Below, piece by piece: positions 30,348 through 43,567 of a stretch of DNA of 64,000 nucleotides. A program made the translations under genes and the position numbers. Positions within the stretch are counted from its first letter, which is position 1; the number at the start of each line of letters is the position of its first letter. Source of the DNA: Luteimonas kalidii (GTDB lineage Bacteria > Pseudomonadota > Gammaproteobacteria > Xanthomonadales > Xanthomonadaceae); assembly GCF_029887935.1 (NCBI RefSeq), contig NZ_JARXRO010000020.1:838683-902682 (forward strand), in the 5' to 3' direction. Below the pieces are notes generated by a model. That model did no database searches. It saw only the letters and a list, made by a program, of their open reading frames with translations, and had not been told where the DNA came from.

Positions 30348-31304
30348 GTGCGGCATCCAGGCGCGACCGTCCTGTGGCTGGCATGGATGGGACTGGCGAC
30401 GGCCTGTGGCGTGCGTGATGCGGGGCCGGCCGCCGGGGGTGGCGACGGCGTGCCGCGAAGGGCCGCTGCCACCCAGGACCAACTGCCGCACACGCCGGCG
30501 GTGGAGCCCGGGATGGTGTCGGCGCAGGCGGATGGGCCCCCGCCGGTACGGGCAACGGCTCGCGTCGCGCCGCATGCGCCGAGGGTGGTGGTCGAGGGTC
30601 GCGGCGCATACGCCGACGCGCTTGCGCAGCGGATCCGGGCCGTTCTGCCGGACGGCTGGCGAGGCGCGTTCGTCGTGGAGGCCGGTTGCGAGGACGACGA
30701 CTGCCTGCGCTGGTGGATGAGCTCGGCCGATGGCCGGCAGCGCGTCGAGCAGTGGCCCGCGATCGAGGTGCCTGTCCTCGTCCCGGAGGCGGGCGAGCGG
30801 CACGTCGATCCGCGGATCGTGCCGACGCATGTCGAAACGATGCGGGCGCGCCTGTTTCCGGACTCGAAGGTGCTGGGCAGCAAGTACGACCGCTACGAGG
30901 ACCGCGTCTCGAACGAAGACGTCACCCTGGCCGCCGGATACCTGCGCGACGGCGTGCCGATGCGGGCGGAGATCCACGTGTGGTTGCACCTATCCGATCC
31001 GGGGCCGCAGGCAATGGGCGAGAACATGCGCACGGGCATCCTGCGCACGCGTGTGCGCTCGGCGCCTGCGGGCGTCTTCGATGGCCAGCGCCTGCGCGAC
31101 GACGTGGAATACGCGATCAGGCTCGAGCGCGAGGGGTGGGATGCGCAGCTGGACGCGTGCGTCGCGTCCGCGCGCATGATCGCCCACATGGCCTACGTGG
31201 GCTCGGACGAGGATTCGCACGCGGCAGTGCAGGCCTGCGAGCGCGAATGGGAGGCGCGACGGCTCGTCCGCTCCGGCACGGCGCGCGTCGGGGGCGGGAT
31301 GTGA
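30348..31304 (+). CDS. Putative secreted lipoprotein of unknown function
   Basis: From GTG 30348 the 318-residue product begins with a short hydrophobic signal ending LATAC, a weak lipobox with Cys20. A disordered stretch to about residue 75 leads into a domain with VEGRGAYADALAQRIRAVLP and an acidic EAGCEDDDCLRWWMSS. The C-terminal third has two further Cys (DACVASARM and AACEREWEAR-like positions). No family is recognised. It follows the rhodanese by 93 bases and converges on dnaE. Assignment as coding rests on the signal peptide and the continuous open frame. Confidence 0.7.
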   Translation: MRHPGATVLWLAWMGLATACGVRDAGPAAGGGDGVPRRAAATQDQLPHTPAVEPGMVSAQADGPPPVRATARVAPHAPRVVVEGRGAYADALAQRIRAVLPDGWRGAFVVEAGCEDDDCLRWWMSSADGRQRVEQWPAIEVPVLVPEAGERHVDPRIVPTHVETMRARLFPDSKVLGSKYDRYEDRVSNEDVTLAAGYLRDGVPMRAEIHVWLHLSDPGPQAMGENMRTGILRTRVRSAPAGVFDGQRLRDDVEYAIRLEREGWDAQLDACVASARMIAHMAYVGSDEDSHAAVQACEREWEARRLVRSGTARVGGGM

Positions 31305-31365
31305 TCTCCGGGCCAGGCGCAAGCCCCGGTCCCGCCGGCGCAGGCCAGCGCTGCCCGCGGCGCGA

Positions 31366-34911
<3,546 letters not shown>

Positions 34912-34938
34912 CGGGGCCACGGCAGGCAGGCCCCGTGC

Positions 34939-34967
34939 AGGGTAGGCGGCGGCGGGGGTACGGACAA
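34939..34967 (-). promoter_or_regulatory. Candidate dnaE promoter
   Basis: On the minus strand TTGTCC (34967 to 34962) is followed after 17 bases by TACCCT (34944 to 34939). Transcription would begin about 20 bases before ATG 34911. A local promoter makes sense because the insertion upstream cuts dnaE off from the lpx operon. Confidence 0.45.
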
Positions 34968-35062
34968 GGCTTGACAGCCTGCCGCGCGGGCACCGCCCGA
35001 CAGCCCCGGAGGCTCCGGCGCCCGCCGCGCCGTTTGCCTTCGCGGCCGGTTGCCGGCACTCT

Positions 35063-35076
35063 TGATAGCGCTACCA
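35063..35076. promoter_or_regulatory. LacI-family operator upstream of the sugar operon
   Basis: TGATAGCGCTACCA is a 14-base inverted repeat with six of seven pairs matching and a central GC-GC core. This is the form bound by LacI/GalR-family repressors, and it resembles sugar boxes known in Xanthomonas. It lies 51 bases before the symporter ATG. It fits repression relieved by a sugar ligand; no LacI-family gene is in the window. Confidence 0.65.
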
Positions 35077-35127
35077 CGCCAGTGCGGCGCGGACGCCTGC
35101 GCAGACGGGCGCGGCCCGGGGAGGACC

Positions 35128-36516
35128 ATGCAGGACGAACGCGGCGACACACGGCCAGGTGGTACGCGCGCGAAAGCGCGGCTGCCGATGCGCGAGAAGC
35201 TCGGCTACGGCCTGGGCGATTTCGGCTTCAACCTGTACTGGGCCAACATCTCGGCCTTCCTGCTGATCTTCTACACCGACGTGATGGGCCTGGCGGCCGC
35301 GGCGGTGGGCACCATGATGCTGGTGACCAAGATCGTCGACGCGGTCACCGACCCGCTGATCGGGGCGCTGGCGGACCGCACCCGCACCCGCTGGGGCCGG
35401 TTCCGGCCCTACCTGCTGTGGGGCGCGGTGCCGATGGCGATCACCGGCGTGCTGACCTGGACCGTGCCCGACCTGGACCCCGACGGCCGCCTGCTCTGGG
35501 CCTACGCCAGTTTCACCCTGATGATGCTGGCCTACACGGTGCTGTCGATGCCGTACTCGGCGCTCTCGGGCGTGATCACCGCCGATACCCAGCAGCGCAC
35601 CACCCTGATCAGCTTCCGCTTCATCGCCGCGTTCGCCGGCACCACTTTGGTCAACTGGCTCACGCTGGACCTGGTCGCCTGGCTCGGCCGCGGCGACGAG
35701 GCGCTTGGCTGGCAGCTCACGCTCGGCCTGTACGGGGTGATCGCCGCGGCCACCTTCGCCACGGTGTTCCTGACCACGCGCGAACGCATCGCACCGCCGC
35801 CCCAGCAGCGCAGCGCGGTGCGCCAGGACATCGCCGACCTGCTGCGCAACCGGCCGTGGCTGGTGCTGTTCGTGCTGGCGCTGGTGATCATGGTGACGAT
35901 CGTGATGCGCAGCGGGTCGCTGGTGTACTTCCTCAAGTACCACATCGGCCGGCCCGAGCTGACCGGCACCTTCCTGGGCGTGTACTCGGTGGCGCTGGCG
36001 GTCGGGGCCGCCTCGACGCCGCTGCTGACCCGGCTGATGGACAAGCGCTCGCTGCTGATGTGGCTGATGGCCGGCGTGGGCGTGCTCAGCTGCGCGATGT
36101 ACTTCGTGCCGCCCGACGCGGTGTGGACCCTGTTCGCGATCAACACCGCGATCGGCCTGCTGCTGGGCCCGAAATCGCCGCTCGCGTTCTCGATGTACGC
36201 CGACTGCGCCGACTACACCGAATGGAAGACCGGGCGGCGCGCGACCGCGATGACCTTCGCCGCCGCCACGTTCTCGCAGAAGCTGGGCGGCGCGCTGGCC
36301 TCGGCGGCGATCGCCTGGATGCTGGCGGCGATGGGCTACGTGGCCAACGAGGCGCAGTCCGATGCCTCGCGCCAGGGCATCGCGCTGCTGCTCACGGTGA
36401 TTCCGGGCGTGGTGGCGCTGCTGGCCGCGTGGCTGGTCAGCGCGTATCCGCTCGACGATGCCGCACTGGCGCGGGTGCAGGACGACCTGCAGTCGCGCCG
36501 GGACGCCGCGGCATGA
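35128..36516 (+). CDS. GPH-family sugar:cation symporter
   Basis: A 462-residue inner-membrane transporter with about 12 hydrophobic helices. It begins with the glycoside-pentoside-hexuronide family pattern [20 protein letters not shown], then [28 protein letters not shown], the diagnostic loop between helices 2 and 3. [19 protein letters not shown] in the second half is equally typical. ATG 35128 is preceded by a strong GGGGAGG site. It is the first gene of a three-gene operon with 4-base overlaps. Substrate specificity is inferred from its neighbours: a beta-glucoside of gluconate such as cellobionate. Confidence 0.93.
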   Translation: MQDERGDTRPGGTRAKARLPMREKLGYGLGDFGFNLYWANISAFLLIFYTDVMGLAAAAVGTMMLVTKIVDAVTDPLIGALADRTRTRWGRFRPYLLWGAVPMAITGVLTWTVPDLDPDGRLLWAYASFTLMMLAYTVLSMPYSALSGVITADTQQRTTLISFRFIAAFAGTTLVNWLTLDLVAWLGRGDEALGWQLTLGLYGVIAAATFATVFLTTRERIAPPPQQRSAVRQDIADLLRNRPWLVLFVLALVIMVTIVMRSGSLVYFLKYHIGRPELTGTFLGVYSVALAVGAASTPLLTRLMDKRSLLMWLMAGVGVLSCAMYFVPPDAVWTLFAINTAIGLLLGPKSPLAFSMYADCADYTEWKTGRRATAMTFAAATFSQKLGGALASAAIAWMLAAMGYVANEAQSDASRQGIALLLTVIPGVVALLAAWLVSAYPLDDAALARVQDDLQSRRDAAA

Positions 36517-38899
36517 CGACCCAGGGCCCGTGCACGTTCGAAGACGGCGGCCGGCGCTGTGTGCTGCACGACCCGGTCGCGATGCCGTACGCATCGACGT
36601 TCCTGTGGAACCGGCGCCTGCTGCTGCAGCTCAATGGCCGCGGCTATGCCACGGCGCAGTTCATGCAGCCCGAGCCCGCGAAGTATGCGCACGCGCCGGC
36701 GCTGGAGGCGAAGACCTTCATGCAGCCCGAGCAGCCGGTGTACGCGCACCATCCGGGGCGCTTCTGCTACGTGAAGGACGAGGACTCCGGCCTGCTGTTC
36801 TCGGCGCCGCACGCGCCGGTGAACAGGCGCCCGGACGCGTTCCGCTGGGAGATCGAACCGGGCGGCGTGCGCTGGACGGTGGCCTGCGACGGCATCGAAG
36901 TCGCGATGGCGGTCCGGCTGCCGCCCGACGACGTGGCCGAACTGTGGACCATCGACGTGCGCAACCTGTCCGGGCGGGCGCGTCGACTGTCGCTGTATCC
37001 GTACTTCCCGGTCGGCTACATGTCGTGGATGAACCAGTCCGGCGGCTACCGGCCGGACCTCGGGGGGATCGTCTGCAGCAGCGTCACGCCGTACCAGAAG
37101 GTGGACGACTGGTTCCGCCAGCGCGAATTCCTGGATCGCACCGTCCTGCTGCATGGACGGACGCCCGATGCCTGGGAGGCGAACCAGGCCGCATTCGAAG
37201 GCGGCGGCGGGTTGCACGCGCCCGATGCCATCACAGGCGCCGCGCGGCTGCCCGGTGGAGACGCGCTGTACGAAACGCCGACCGCGGCGCTGCAGTATCG
37301 GCTGTCGCTGGCGACCGACGAGGCGGATTCGCTGCGCTTCGTGTTCGCGCCCGCGCGCGACGACGCGCACATCGCGGCCCTGCGCGAGCGCCATCTGCAG
37401 ACAGACGGCTTCATCGATGCCACCGCCGCCTATGCGGCCTACCTGGACGAGGGCCGCGGCTGCCTCGAGATCGAGACGCCCGATCCCTGGTTCGACGCCT
37501 TCGCCAACCACTGGCTGCCGCGCCAGGTCTACTACCACGGCGATTCCAACCGGCTGACCACCGACCCGCAGACGCGCAACTACCTGCAGGACCACATGGG
37601 CATGGCCTTCATCCGGCCGGCCACGGCGCGCGCGGCGTTCCTGCACGCGCTGTCGCAGCAGGAGCCCGGCGGCGCGATGCCCGACGGCATCCTGCTGGTC
37701 GAGGGCGCGCAGCTGAAGTACATCAACCAGGTGCCCCATACCGACCACTGCGTGTGGCTGCCGGTGTTCCTGCAGGCCTACCTTGACGAGACCGGCGACA
37801 TGGCCCTGCTGGAGGCCGAGGTCGAGGACCGGACCGGCGCACGCCTGCGTGTCGCCGAACGGATCGATCGCGCGATGCAGTGGCTGCTCGACCAGCGCGA
37901 TGCGCGCGGGCTGAGCTTCATCGCCCAGGGCGACTGGTGCGACCCGATGAACATGGTCGGCTGGAAGGGGCGCGGGGTGTCGGGCTGGCTGTCGCTGGCG
38001 TCCGCGCATGCGCTGCGGCTGTGGGCCGGGATCTGCGAGGCCGGCGGCCGCCAGGCGCAGGGGGCGGCGTTCCTCGCAGGCGCCGAAGCCTTCAACGCCG
38101 CGGTCAATACGCAGCTGTGGGACGGCGACTGGTACGGGCGCGGCATCACCGACGACGGCGTCGCGTTCGGTGTGCGCGCCGATGCGGAAGGCCGCATCTA
38201 TCTCAACCCGCAGGCATGGGCGATGCTCAGCGGCGCGGCCGACGACGCGCGCCGGCAGCGGCTGATCGCAGCCGTCGGGGCCGAACTGGTCTCGCCCTGG
38301 GGCGTGGCCATGCTCGGGCCGCCGTACACCGGCATGCGCGAGGACGTGGGTCGCCTGACCCAGAAGTTCCCGGGCTCGGCCGAGAACGGCGCGATCTACA
38401 ACCACGCCGCCGCGTTCTGGCTGCACGCGCTGTACGCGGTGGGCGAGTCCGACCACGCCTGGCGCACGCTGCGGGCGATGCTGTCGGGGCCCGACGCGGA
38501 GGACTGCGCCCGTCGCGGCCAGCTGCCGGTGTTCGTCCCGAACTACTACCGCGGCGCCTGGCGGCTGCACCCGCGCACCGCGGGGCGCTCCAGCCAGCTG
38601 TTCAATACCGGCACCGCCGCCTGGCTGTACCGCTGCGTGATCGAGTCGCTGTTCGGGCTGCGCGGCGAGGGCGCGGGGTTGCGGATCGCACCGCAGCTGC
38701 CGTCGCACTGGCCGCGTGCGCGGGCGCTGCGGCGATTCCGCGGCGCGACCTTCGAGGTCGCGATCGAGCGCAGCCGCGACATCGCATCGATGCAGGTCGA
38801 GGTCGACGGCGAGCCGGTCGCGGACGGCCGCATCGCGCAGGTGGCGCCCGGCCGGCGCTACCGGGTGCAGGTGTGGCTGCCGGAGCCCGGGGTGGCGGC

Positions 38900-38903
<4 letters not shown>
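36513..38903 (+). CDS. GH94 glycoside phosphorylase, probable cellobionic acid phosphorylase
   Basis: A 796-residue inverting phosphorylase. The beta-sandwich N-terminal half has [19 protein letters not shown], and the helical (alpha/alpha)6 half carries the active site. QGDWCDPMN, with Asp474, corresponds to the general acid of the family. VPNYYRGAW and [17 protein letters not shown] are strongly reminiscent of cellobionic acid phosphorylases. Those split 4-O-beta-glucosyl-gluconate with phosphate into glucose 1-phosphate and gluconate. The directly overlapping downstream gluconokinase would use the second product, which is the main reason for choosing this over cellobiose or chitobiose phosphorylase. 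It lacks a signal peptide, so it acts in the cytoplasm. Confidence 0.85.
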
Positions 38904-39403
<500 letters not shown>

Positions 39404-39448
39404 CCGCGTCCCGGCGTGGATCGCATCCCTCCGGACGCGGTCGACGGC

Positions 39449-40024
39449 TCAGAACAGGGCGCCCTGCGCCACCGGCGCGAAGCTGCGGCGATGGTGCGCG
39501 CAGGGGCCATGCGTGCGCAGCGCGGCGAGGTGGTAGGGCGTGGAATAGCCCTTGTGCGCATCGAAGCCGTACAGCGGGTGCTCGGCATGCAGCGCGGTCA
39601 TGGCGCGGTCGCGCGCCACCTTGGCCATGATCGAGGCGGCCATGATCGAGCGGTCGCGACCATCGCCGCCGACCAGCGCCTCGGCAGGGCAGGGCAGGTC
39701 GCGCGGGAGCGCGTTGCCGTCGATGCGCGCCAGGCCGGCCACGTGCGCCACGCGGGCGATCGCGCGCTGCATGCCGACCATCGTGGCCTGGAAGATGTTG
39801 ATCCGGTCGATCTCGTCGACCTGGACGAACACCACGCTGTACGCAAGCGCGCGCTCGACGATGCGCTCGTAGAGGAATTCCCGGCGCGCGGGCGCGAGCC
39901 GCTTGGAATCGTCCAGGCCGTTGATGCGTGGCCGCGACGGGTCGAACACCACGGCGGCCACCACCACCGGTCCCGCGAGCGGACCGCGACCGGCCTCGTC
40001 CACGCCGGCGACCAGCGGCGTCAC
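39449..40024 (-). CDS. rnhB: Ribonuclease HII
   Basis: Removes RNA from RNA-DNA hybrids and nicks at misincorporated ribonucleotides. The N-terminal [17 protein letters not shown] supplies the first Asp-Glu pair. [15 protein letters not shown] carries conserved catalytic-site residues and [11 protein letters not shown] closes the domain. The 191-residue length is normal. ATG 40024 overlaps the stop of lpxB by four bases. In relatives dnaE follows directly, but here the converging sugar operon intervenes. Confidence 0.97.
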   Translation of the reverse strand: MTPLVAGVDEAGRGPLAGPVVVAAVVFDPSRPRINGLDDSKRLAPARREFLYERIVERALAYSVVFVQVDEIDRINIFQATMVGMQRAIARVAHVAGLARIDGNALPRDLPCPAEALVGGDGRDRSIMAASIMAKVARDRAMTALHAEHPLYGFDAHKGYSTPYHLAALRTHGPCAHHRRSFAPVAQGALF

Positions 40025-41232
40025 GCCGCCGGCTCCAGCAGCCCGGCCACGGCGTCCGCAGCGGACGCGGAGGCGTCGCGGCGCAGGGCGAGGTGCAGGT
40101 CGCGATAGACCGGCTCCAGCGCCATCACCGCGGCGGGATCGTCGAACCAGGCCAGCACGGCCCCGGCCAGGCGTCCGGGCGTGCAGTCGTCCTGCATCAG
40201 TTCGGGCGCGATGGTGGTGCCGGCGAGCACGTTGGGCAGCGCGTAGCGGTCGACCTTGAGCAGGCCCAGCGCACGCACGATGCGATAGGTGCTGGGCGCG
40301 ATGCGATAGCCCACCACCATCGGCCGCTTGGCGAGCATCGCCTCCAGGGTCGCGGTGCCCGAGGCCAGCAGCACCACGTCGGCGGCGGTCATCGCCTCGC
40401 GCGCGCGCCCTTCGAACAGGCGGACGCTGCCGGAGGGCACCGGCGCCGATGCCAGCAGCGCCCGCAGTGCCTCGCCGCAGGCAGGCGTCGCCGCCGGCAC
40501 GACGATGCGCAGGCCGGGCACGCGTTCAGCGACCCGGCCGGCCGCCTCGAGAAAGATCGCGCCCAGGCGCTCGATCTCGCCCAGGCGCGATCCGGGCAGC
40601 ACGGCGAGCACCGGCGCGTCGTCCTCGATCCCGAGGTCCGCCCGCGCGCGGCGGCGGTCGGGATTGAGCGGCATCGCATCGGCCATCGGATGGCCGACGA
40701 AGCGTGCGTCCACGCCGTGTCGCGCGTAGATCGCCGGCTCCATCGGGAACAGGCACAGCACCCGGTCCGCGCTGCGGCCGATCTTCGCCGCGCGTCCCTC
40801 GCGCCACGCCCACACGGAGGGACTGACGTAGTGCACGGTGCGCAGCCCGCGGCGCTTGAGCGCGCGCTCCAGGCCGAGGTTGAAATCCGGCGCGTCGATG
40901 CCGACAAACACGTCCGGCCGCCAGTCGAGCAGGCGCCGGCGCAGCCGCCGGCGCAACCGCAGAAGGCGCGGCAGGTGGCGCAGCACTTCGCTCAGGCCCA
41001 TGACGGCGAGTTCGGAGGCGTCGTGCCAGGTCTCGACCCCCGCCGCCCGCATCGCGGCCCCGCCGATGCCGGCGAATTCCGCATCGGGGAAGCGCGCGCG
41101 CAGGTGTTCGACCAGGCCTGCGCCGAGCAGGTCGCCCGAGGCCTCGCCGGCGCACAGCGCGATCCGCAACGTGCGCGCGGGCGGCGATCCGGTGTCAGCG
41201 TCCGGCCGAGGTCCCTCGTGCACGTGCTGCAT
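40021..41232 (-). CDS. lpxB: Lipid-A-disaccharide synthase
   Basis: Glycosyltransferase (GT19) that joins UDP-diacylglucosamine to lipid X, making the tetra-acyl disaccharide of lipid A on the inner face of the inner membrane. [16 protein letters not shown] near the N-terminus, [13 protein letters not shown], and [14 protein letters not shown] are diagnostic. [14 protein letters not shown] and the C-terminal [12 protein letters not shown] complete the pattern. ATG 41232 gives 403 residues; it starts 37 bases after lpxA. A few upstream GTG codons are possible but only add poorly conserved residues. Confidence 0.96.
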   Translation of the reverse strand: MQHVHEGPRPDADTGSPPARTLRIALCAGEASGDLLGAGLVEHLRARFPDAEFAGIGGAAMRAAGVETWHDASELAVMGLSEVLRHLPRLLRLRRRLRRRLLDWRPDVFVGIDAPDFNLGLERALKRRGLRTVHYVSPSVWAWREGRAAKIGRSADRVLCLFPMEPAIYARHGVDARFVGHPMADAMPLNPDRRRARADLGIEDDAPVLAVLPGSRLGEIERLGAIFLEAAGRVAERVPGLRIVVPAATPACGEALRALLASAPVPSGSVRLFEGRAREAMTAADVVLLASGTATLEAMLAKRPMVVGYRIAPSTYRIVRALGLLKVDRYALPNVLAGTTIAPELMQDDCTPGRLAGAVLAWFDDPAAVMALEPVYRDLHLALRRDASASAADAVAGLLEPAA

Positions 41233-41269
41233 GTCCTGCACAGGCGTCACGACCACACCCGCGCCCGTA

Positions 41270-42058
41270 TCACCGCAGCAGCGGCCGCTCGCCGCCGTCG
41301 ATGAAGTCCAGCATCGCGCGCACGTCGGCGCTGCCGGCGGTTGCGATCTCTTCCAGCTCGACCCGGGCCTCGTCCAGCTTCGCATCGCCCATGTACAGGG
41401 CGCGGTAGGCACGCCGGATCGCGGCGATGCGCGGGGCGTCGAAGCCGCGGCGCTTGAGGCCTTCGGCATTGATGCCCCGCGGGCGCGCGTATTTGTCCTG
41501 CGCCACCATCAGGAACGGGGGCACGTCGCCGTTGACGAATGCGCCCATGCCGATGAATGCGTGCGCGCCGATGCGGCAGAACTGGTGCACGCCGGCGAAG
41601 CCGCTCAGGATCACGTGGTCGTCCACGCGCACGTGCCCGGCCAAGGTGGCGTTGTTGGAGAACACGCAGTGGTCGCCGACCGAGCAGTCGTGGGCGACGT
41701 GGGTGTAGGCCAGGAACCAGTTGTCGTGGCCGATGCGGGTGACGCCGCCGCCGTCGCCGGTGCCGCGGTTGAGGGTCACGAACTCGCGCACCAGGTTGCG
41801 GTCGCCCATCTCCAATGCCACCGGCTCGCCGCGGAACTTCTTGTCCTGCGGATCCCCGCCGATCGCGGCGTGGCCGACGATGCGGTTGTCGCGCCCGATG
41901 CGGGTCGGGCCGTGCACGCTGCAGTGGGGGCCGATCGTGGTGCCGTCGCCGACCTCGACGCCGGCCCCGATCCAGGTGAACGCACCGATCGATACACCCT
42001 CGCCCAGCCGCGCCGAAGGCTCGACCACCGCAGTGGGGTGGATGCCGCCCGCCGTCAT
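41270..42058 (-). CDS. lpxA: UDP-N-acetylglucosamine acyltransferase
   Basis: First step of lipid A synthesis: transfers a hydroxyacyl chain from acyl carrier protein to O-3 of UDP-GlcNAc. The 262-residue protein is a left-handed beta helix of hexapeptide repeats ([20 protein letters not shown]). [18 protein letters not shown] contains the catalytic His and [13 protein letters not shown] follows. Its start lies one base after the stop of fabZ, giving lpxD-fabZ-lpxA-lpxB in the canonical order. Confidence 0.98.
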   Translation of the reverse strand: MTAGGIHPTAVVEPSARLGEGVSIGAFTWIGAGVEVGDGTTIGPHCSVHGPTRIGRDNRIVGHAAIGGDPQDKKFRGEPVALEMGDRNLVREFVTLNRGTGDGGGVTRIGHDNWFLAYTHVAHDCSVGDHCVFSNNATLAGHVRVDDHVILSGFAGVHQFCRIGAHAFIGMGAFVNGDVPPFLMVAQDKYARPRGINAEGLKRRGFDAPRIAAIRRAYRALYMGDAKLDEARVELEEIATAGSADVRAMLDFIDGGERPLLR

Positions 42059-42059
42059 G

Positions 42060-42515
42060 TCAGCTGCGCACCTCGGCGCACAGGATCTCGGCGCAGGCCA
42101 CCTGCTCGCCGTCCACGCGCGCGAGGCCGGAATAGAGCGTCATGTTGCGGATCTCGCGCTTGATCTCCACCTCCAGATCGAGCCGGTCGCCCGGCACCAC
42201 CATGCGCGAGAACTTGGCGTTGTCGACCTTCACCAGATACGACAGCCGGCCCTCGAGCCCACCGCCATGGGTGAGCTGGGTGAGGATTCCGCCTGCCTGC
42301 GCCAGCGCCTCGATCACCAGCACCCCGGGCATCACCGGCCGGTCGGGGAAGTGGCCCTCGAAGAACGGCTCGTTGCCGGTGATGTTCTTGTAGCAGACCA
42401 CGCGCCGCCCGGGTTCCGCCTCGACCACGCGGTCGACCAGCAGGAACGGATAGCGGTGCGGCAGCAGGGCGCGGATGCCGATGCTGTCGATGGGAAGGGT
42501 GACCTGCTGTGTCAT
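42060..42515 (-). CDS. fabZ: (3R)-hydroxyacyl-ACP dehydratase
   Basis: Dehydrates beta-hydroxyacyl-ACP in fatty acid elongation, competing with LpxA and LpxD for the same substrate pool. The 151-residue hot-dog protein has [14 protein letters not shown], the catalytic His in [14 protein letters not shown] and the catalytic Glu in [12 protein letters not shown] 42515 overlaps the lpxD stop by four bases, so the lipid A and fatty acid enzymes are produced together. Confidence 0.98.
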   Translation of the reverse strand: MTQQVTLPIDSIGIRALLPHRYPFLLVDRVVEAEPGRRVVCYKNITGNEPFFEGHFPDRPVMPGVLVIEALAQAGGILTQLTHGGGLEGRLSYLVKVDNAKFSRMVVPGDRLDLEVEIKREIRNMTLYSGLARVDGEQVACAEILCAEVRS

Positions 42516-43552
42516 TCGGTGTCCTTGGGCGAAGCTCCCACGCGCCTGGCCAGCGCATCGAGCTGCTTGAAGCGGACCGCGTTGCGGCGCCAGCTGCGGC
42601 TGTCCATCAACGGGGTGCCGGAAGAATACTCCCCGGGCTCGCGGATGGAGTGGGTCACCAGCGTCATCGCCGTGACCACCACGCGGTCGCAGATCTCCAG
42701 GTGCCCGGCGATCCCGGCGGCGCCGCCGATCATGCAGTATCGCCCGATGCGGGTACTGCCGGCCACGGCCACGCAGCCGGCCATCGCCGTATGCGCGCCG
42801 ACGTGCACGTTGTGCGCGATCTGGATCTGGTTGTCGAGGCGCACGTCGTGCTCGAGCACCGTGTCCTCGAGCGCGCCGCGGTCGATGGTGGTGTTGGCGC
42901 CGATCTCGCAGTCGTCGCCGACGCGCACGCCGCCGAGCTGCGGCACCTTGATCCAGTGTGGCTCGTCCTGGCTGCGATCGAGCGCCAGCCCGAAACCGTC
43001 GGCACCCAGCACCGCGCCAGGATGCACCAGCACGCGCTGCCCCAGCGTCACGCGCCGCACCAGCGTCACGCGCGCCACCAGCGTGCTGCCGGCGCCCACG
43101 ACGCAGTCCTCGCCGATCACGCAGCCCGGACCGACGGTGGCGCCCGCGTCGATCCGGCTGCCGGCACCGACCGTTGCAAGCGGCCCGATGCTGGCGCCCG
43201 GATCGATCCGCGCCTGCGCGTGCACGACCGCGCTCGGGTGGATCCCGGGTGCCTGCCCGGGCGCCGGCTCGAACAGGGACGCGATGCGGGCATAGGCGAC
43301 GTACGGATCGCGCGCCACCAACACGTCACCGGCGTACGCGTCGGCGTCGCGCTCGCGCACCACCACCAGGCCGGCACGCGTGGCGGCCAGCTGGCCGCGG
43401 TACTTCGGGTTGGCGAGGAACGAGAGCGCGTCCGGCCCCGCGCCGGCGAGCGTTCCCACGCCGCCGATCAACCGCGCAGGATCGCCCCGCAGCACCAGGC
43501 CGAAGCGTTCGGCGAGTTCACCCGCGGAGACCTGGACACCCTGGCGCGGCAT
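42512..43552 (-). CDS. lpxD: UDP-3-O-(3-hydroxyacyl)glucosamine N-acyltransferase
   Basis: Third enzyme of lipid A synthesis, adding the N-linked acyl chain. The 346-residue protein has an N-terminal uridine-binding domain (LAGAGPDALSFLANPKY) and a hexapeptide-repeat helix. The catalytic His lies in IQIAHNVHVGAHTAMAGC. It starts only 15 bases after bamA. In enterobacteria the periplasmic chaperone gene skp lies in this gap; here there is no room for it. Confidence 0.97.
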   Translation of the reverse strand: MPRQGVQVSAGELAERFGLVLRGDPARLIGGVGTLAGAGPDALSFLANPKYRGQLAATRAGLVVVRERDADAYAGDVLVARDPYVAYARIASLFEPAPGQAPGIHPSAVVHAQARIDPGASIGPLATVGAGSRIDAGATVGPGCVIGEDCVVGAGSTLVARVTLVRRVTLGQRVLVHPGAVLGADGFGLALDRSQDEPHWIKVPQLGGVRVGDDCEIGANTTIDRGALEDTVLEHDVRLDNQIQIAHNVHVGAHTAMAGCVAVAGSTRIGRYCMIGGAAGIAGHLEICDRVVVTAMTLVTHSIREPGEYSSGTPLMDSRSWRRNAVRFKQLDALARRVGASPKDTE

Positions 43553-43567
43553 CGACCCGGAGAACGG

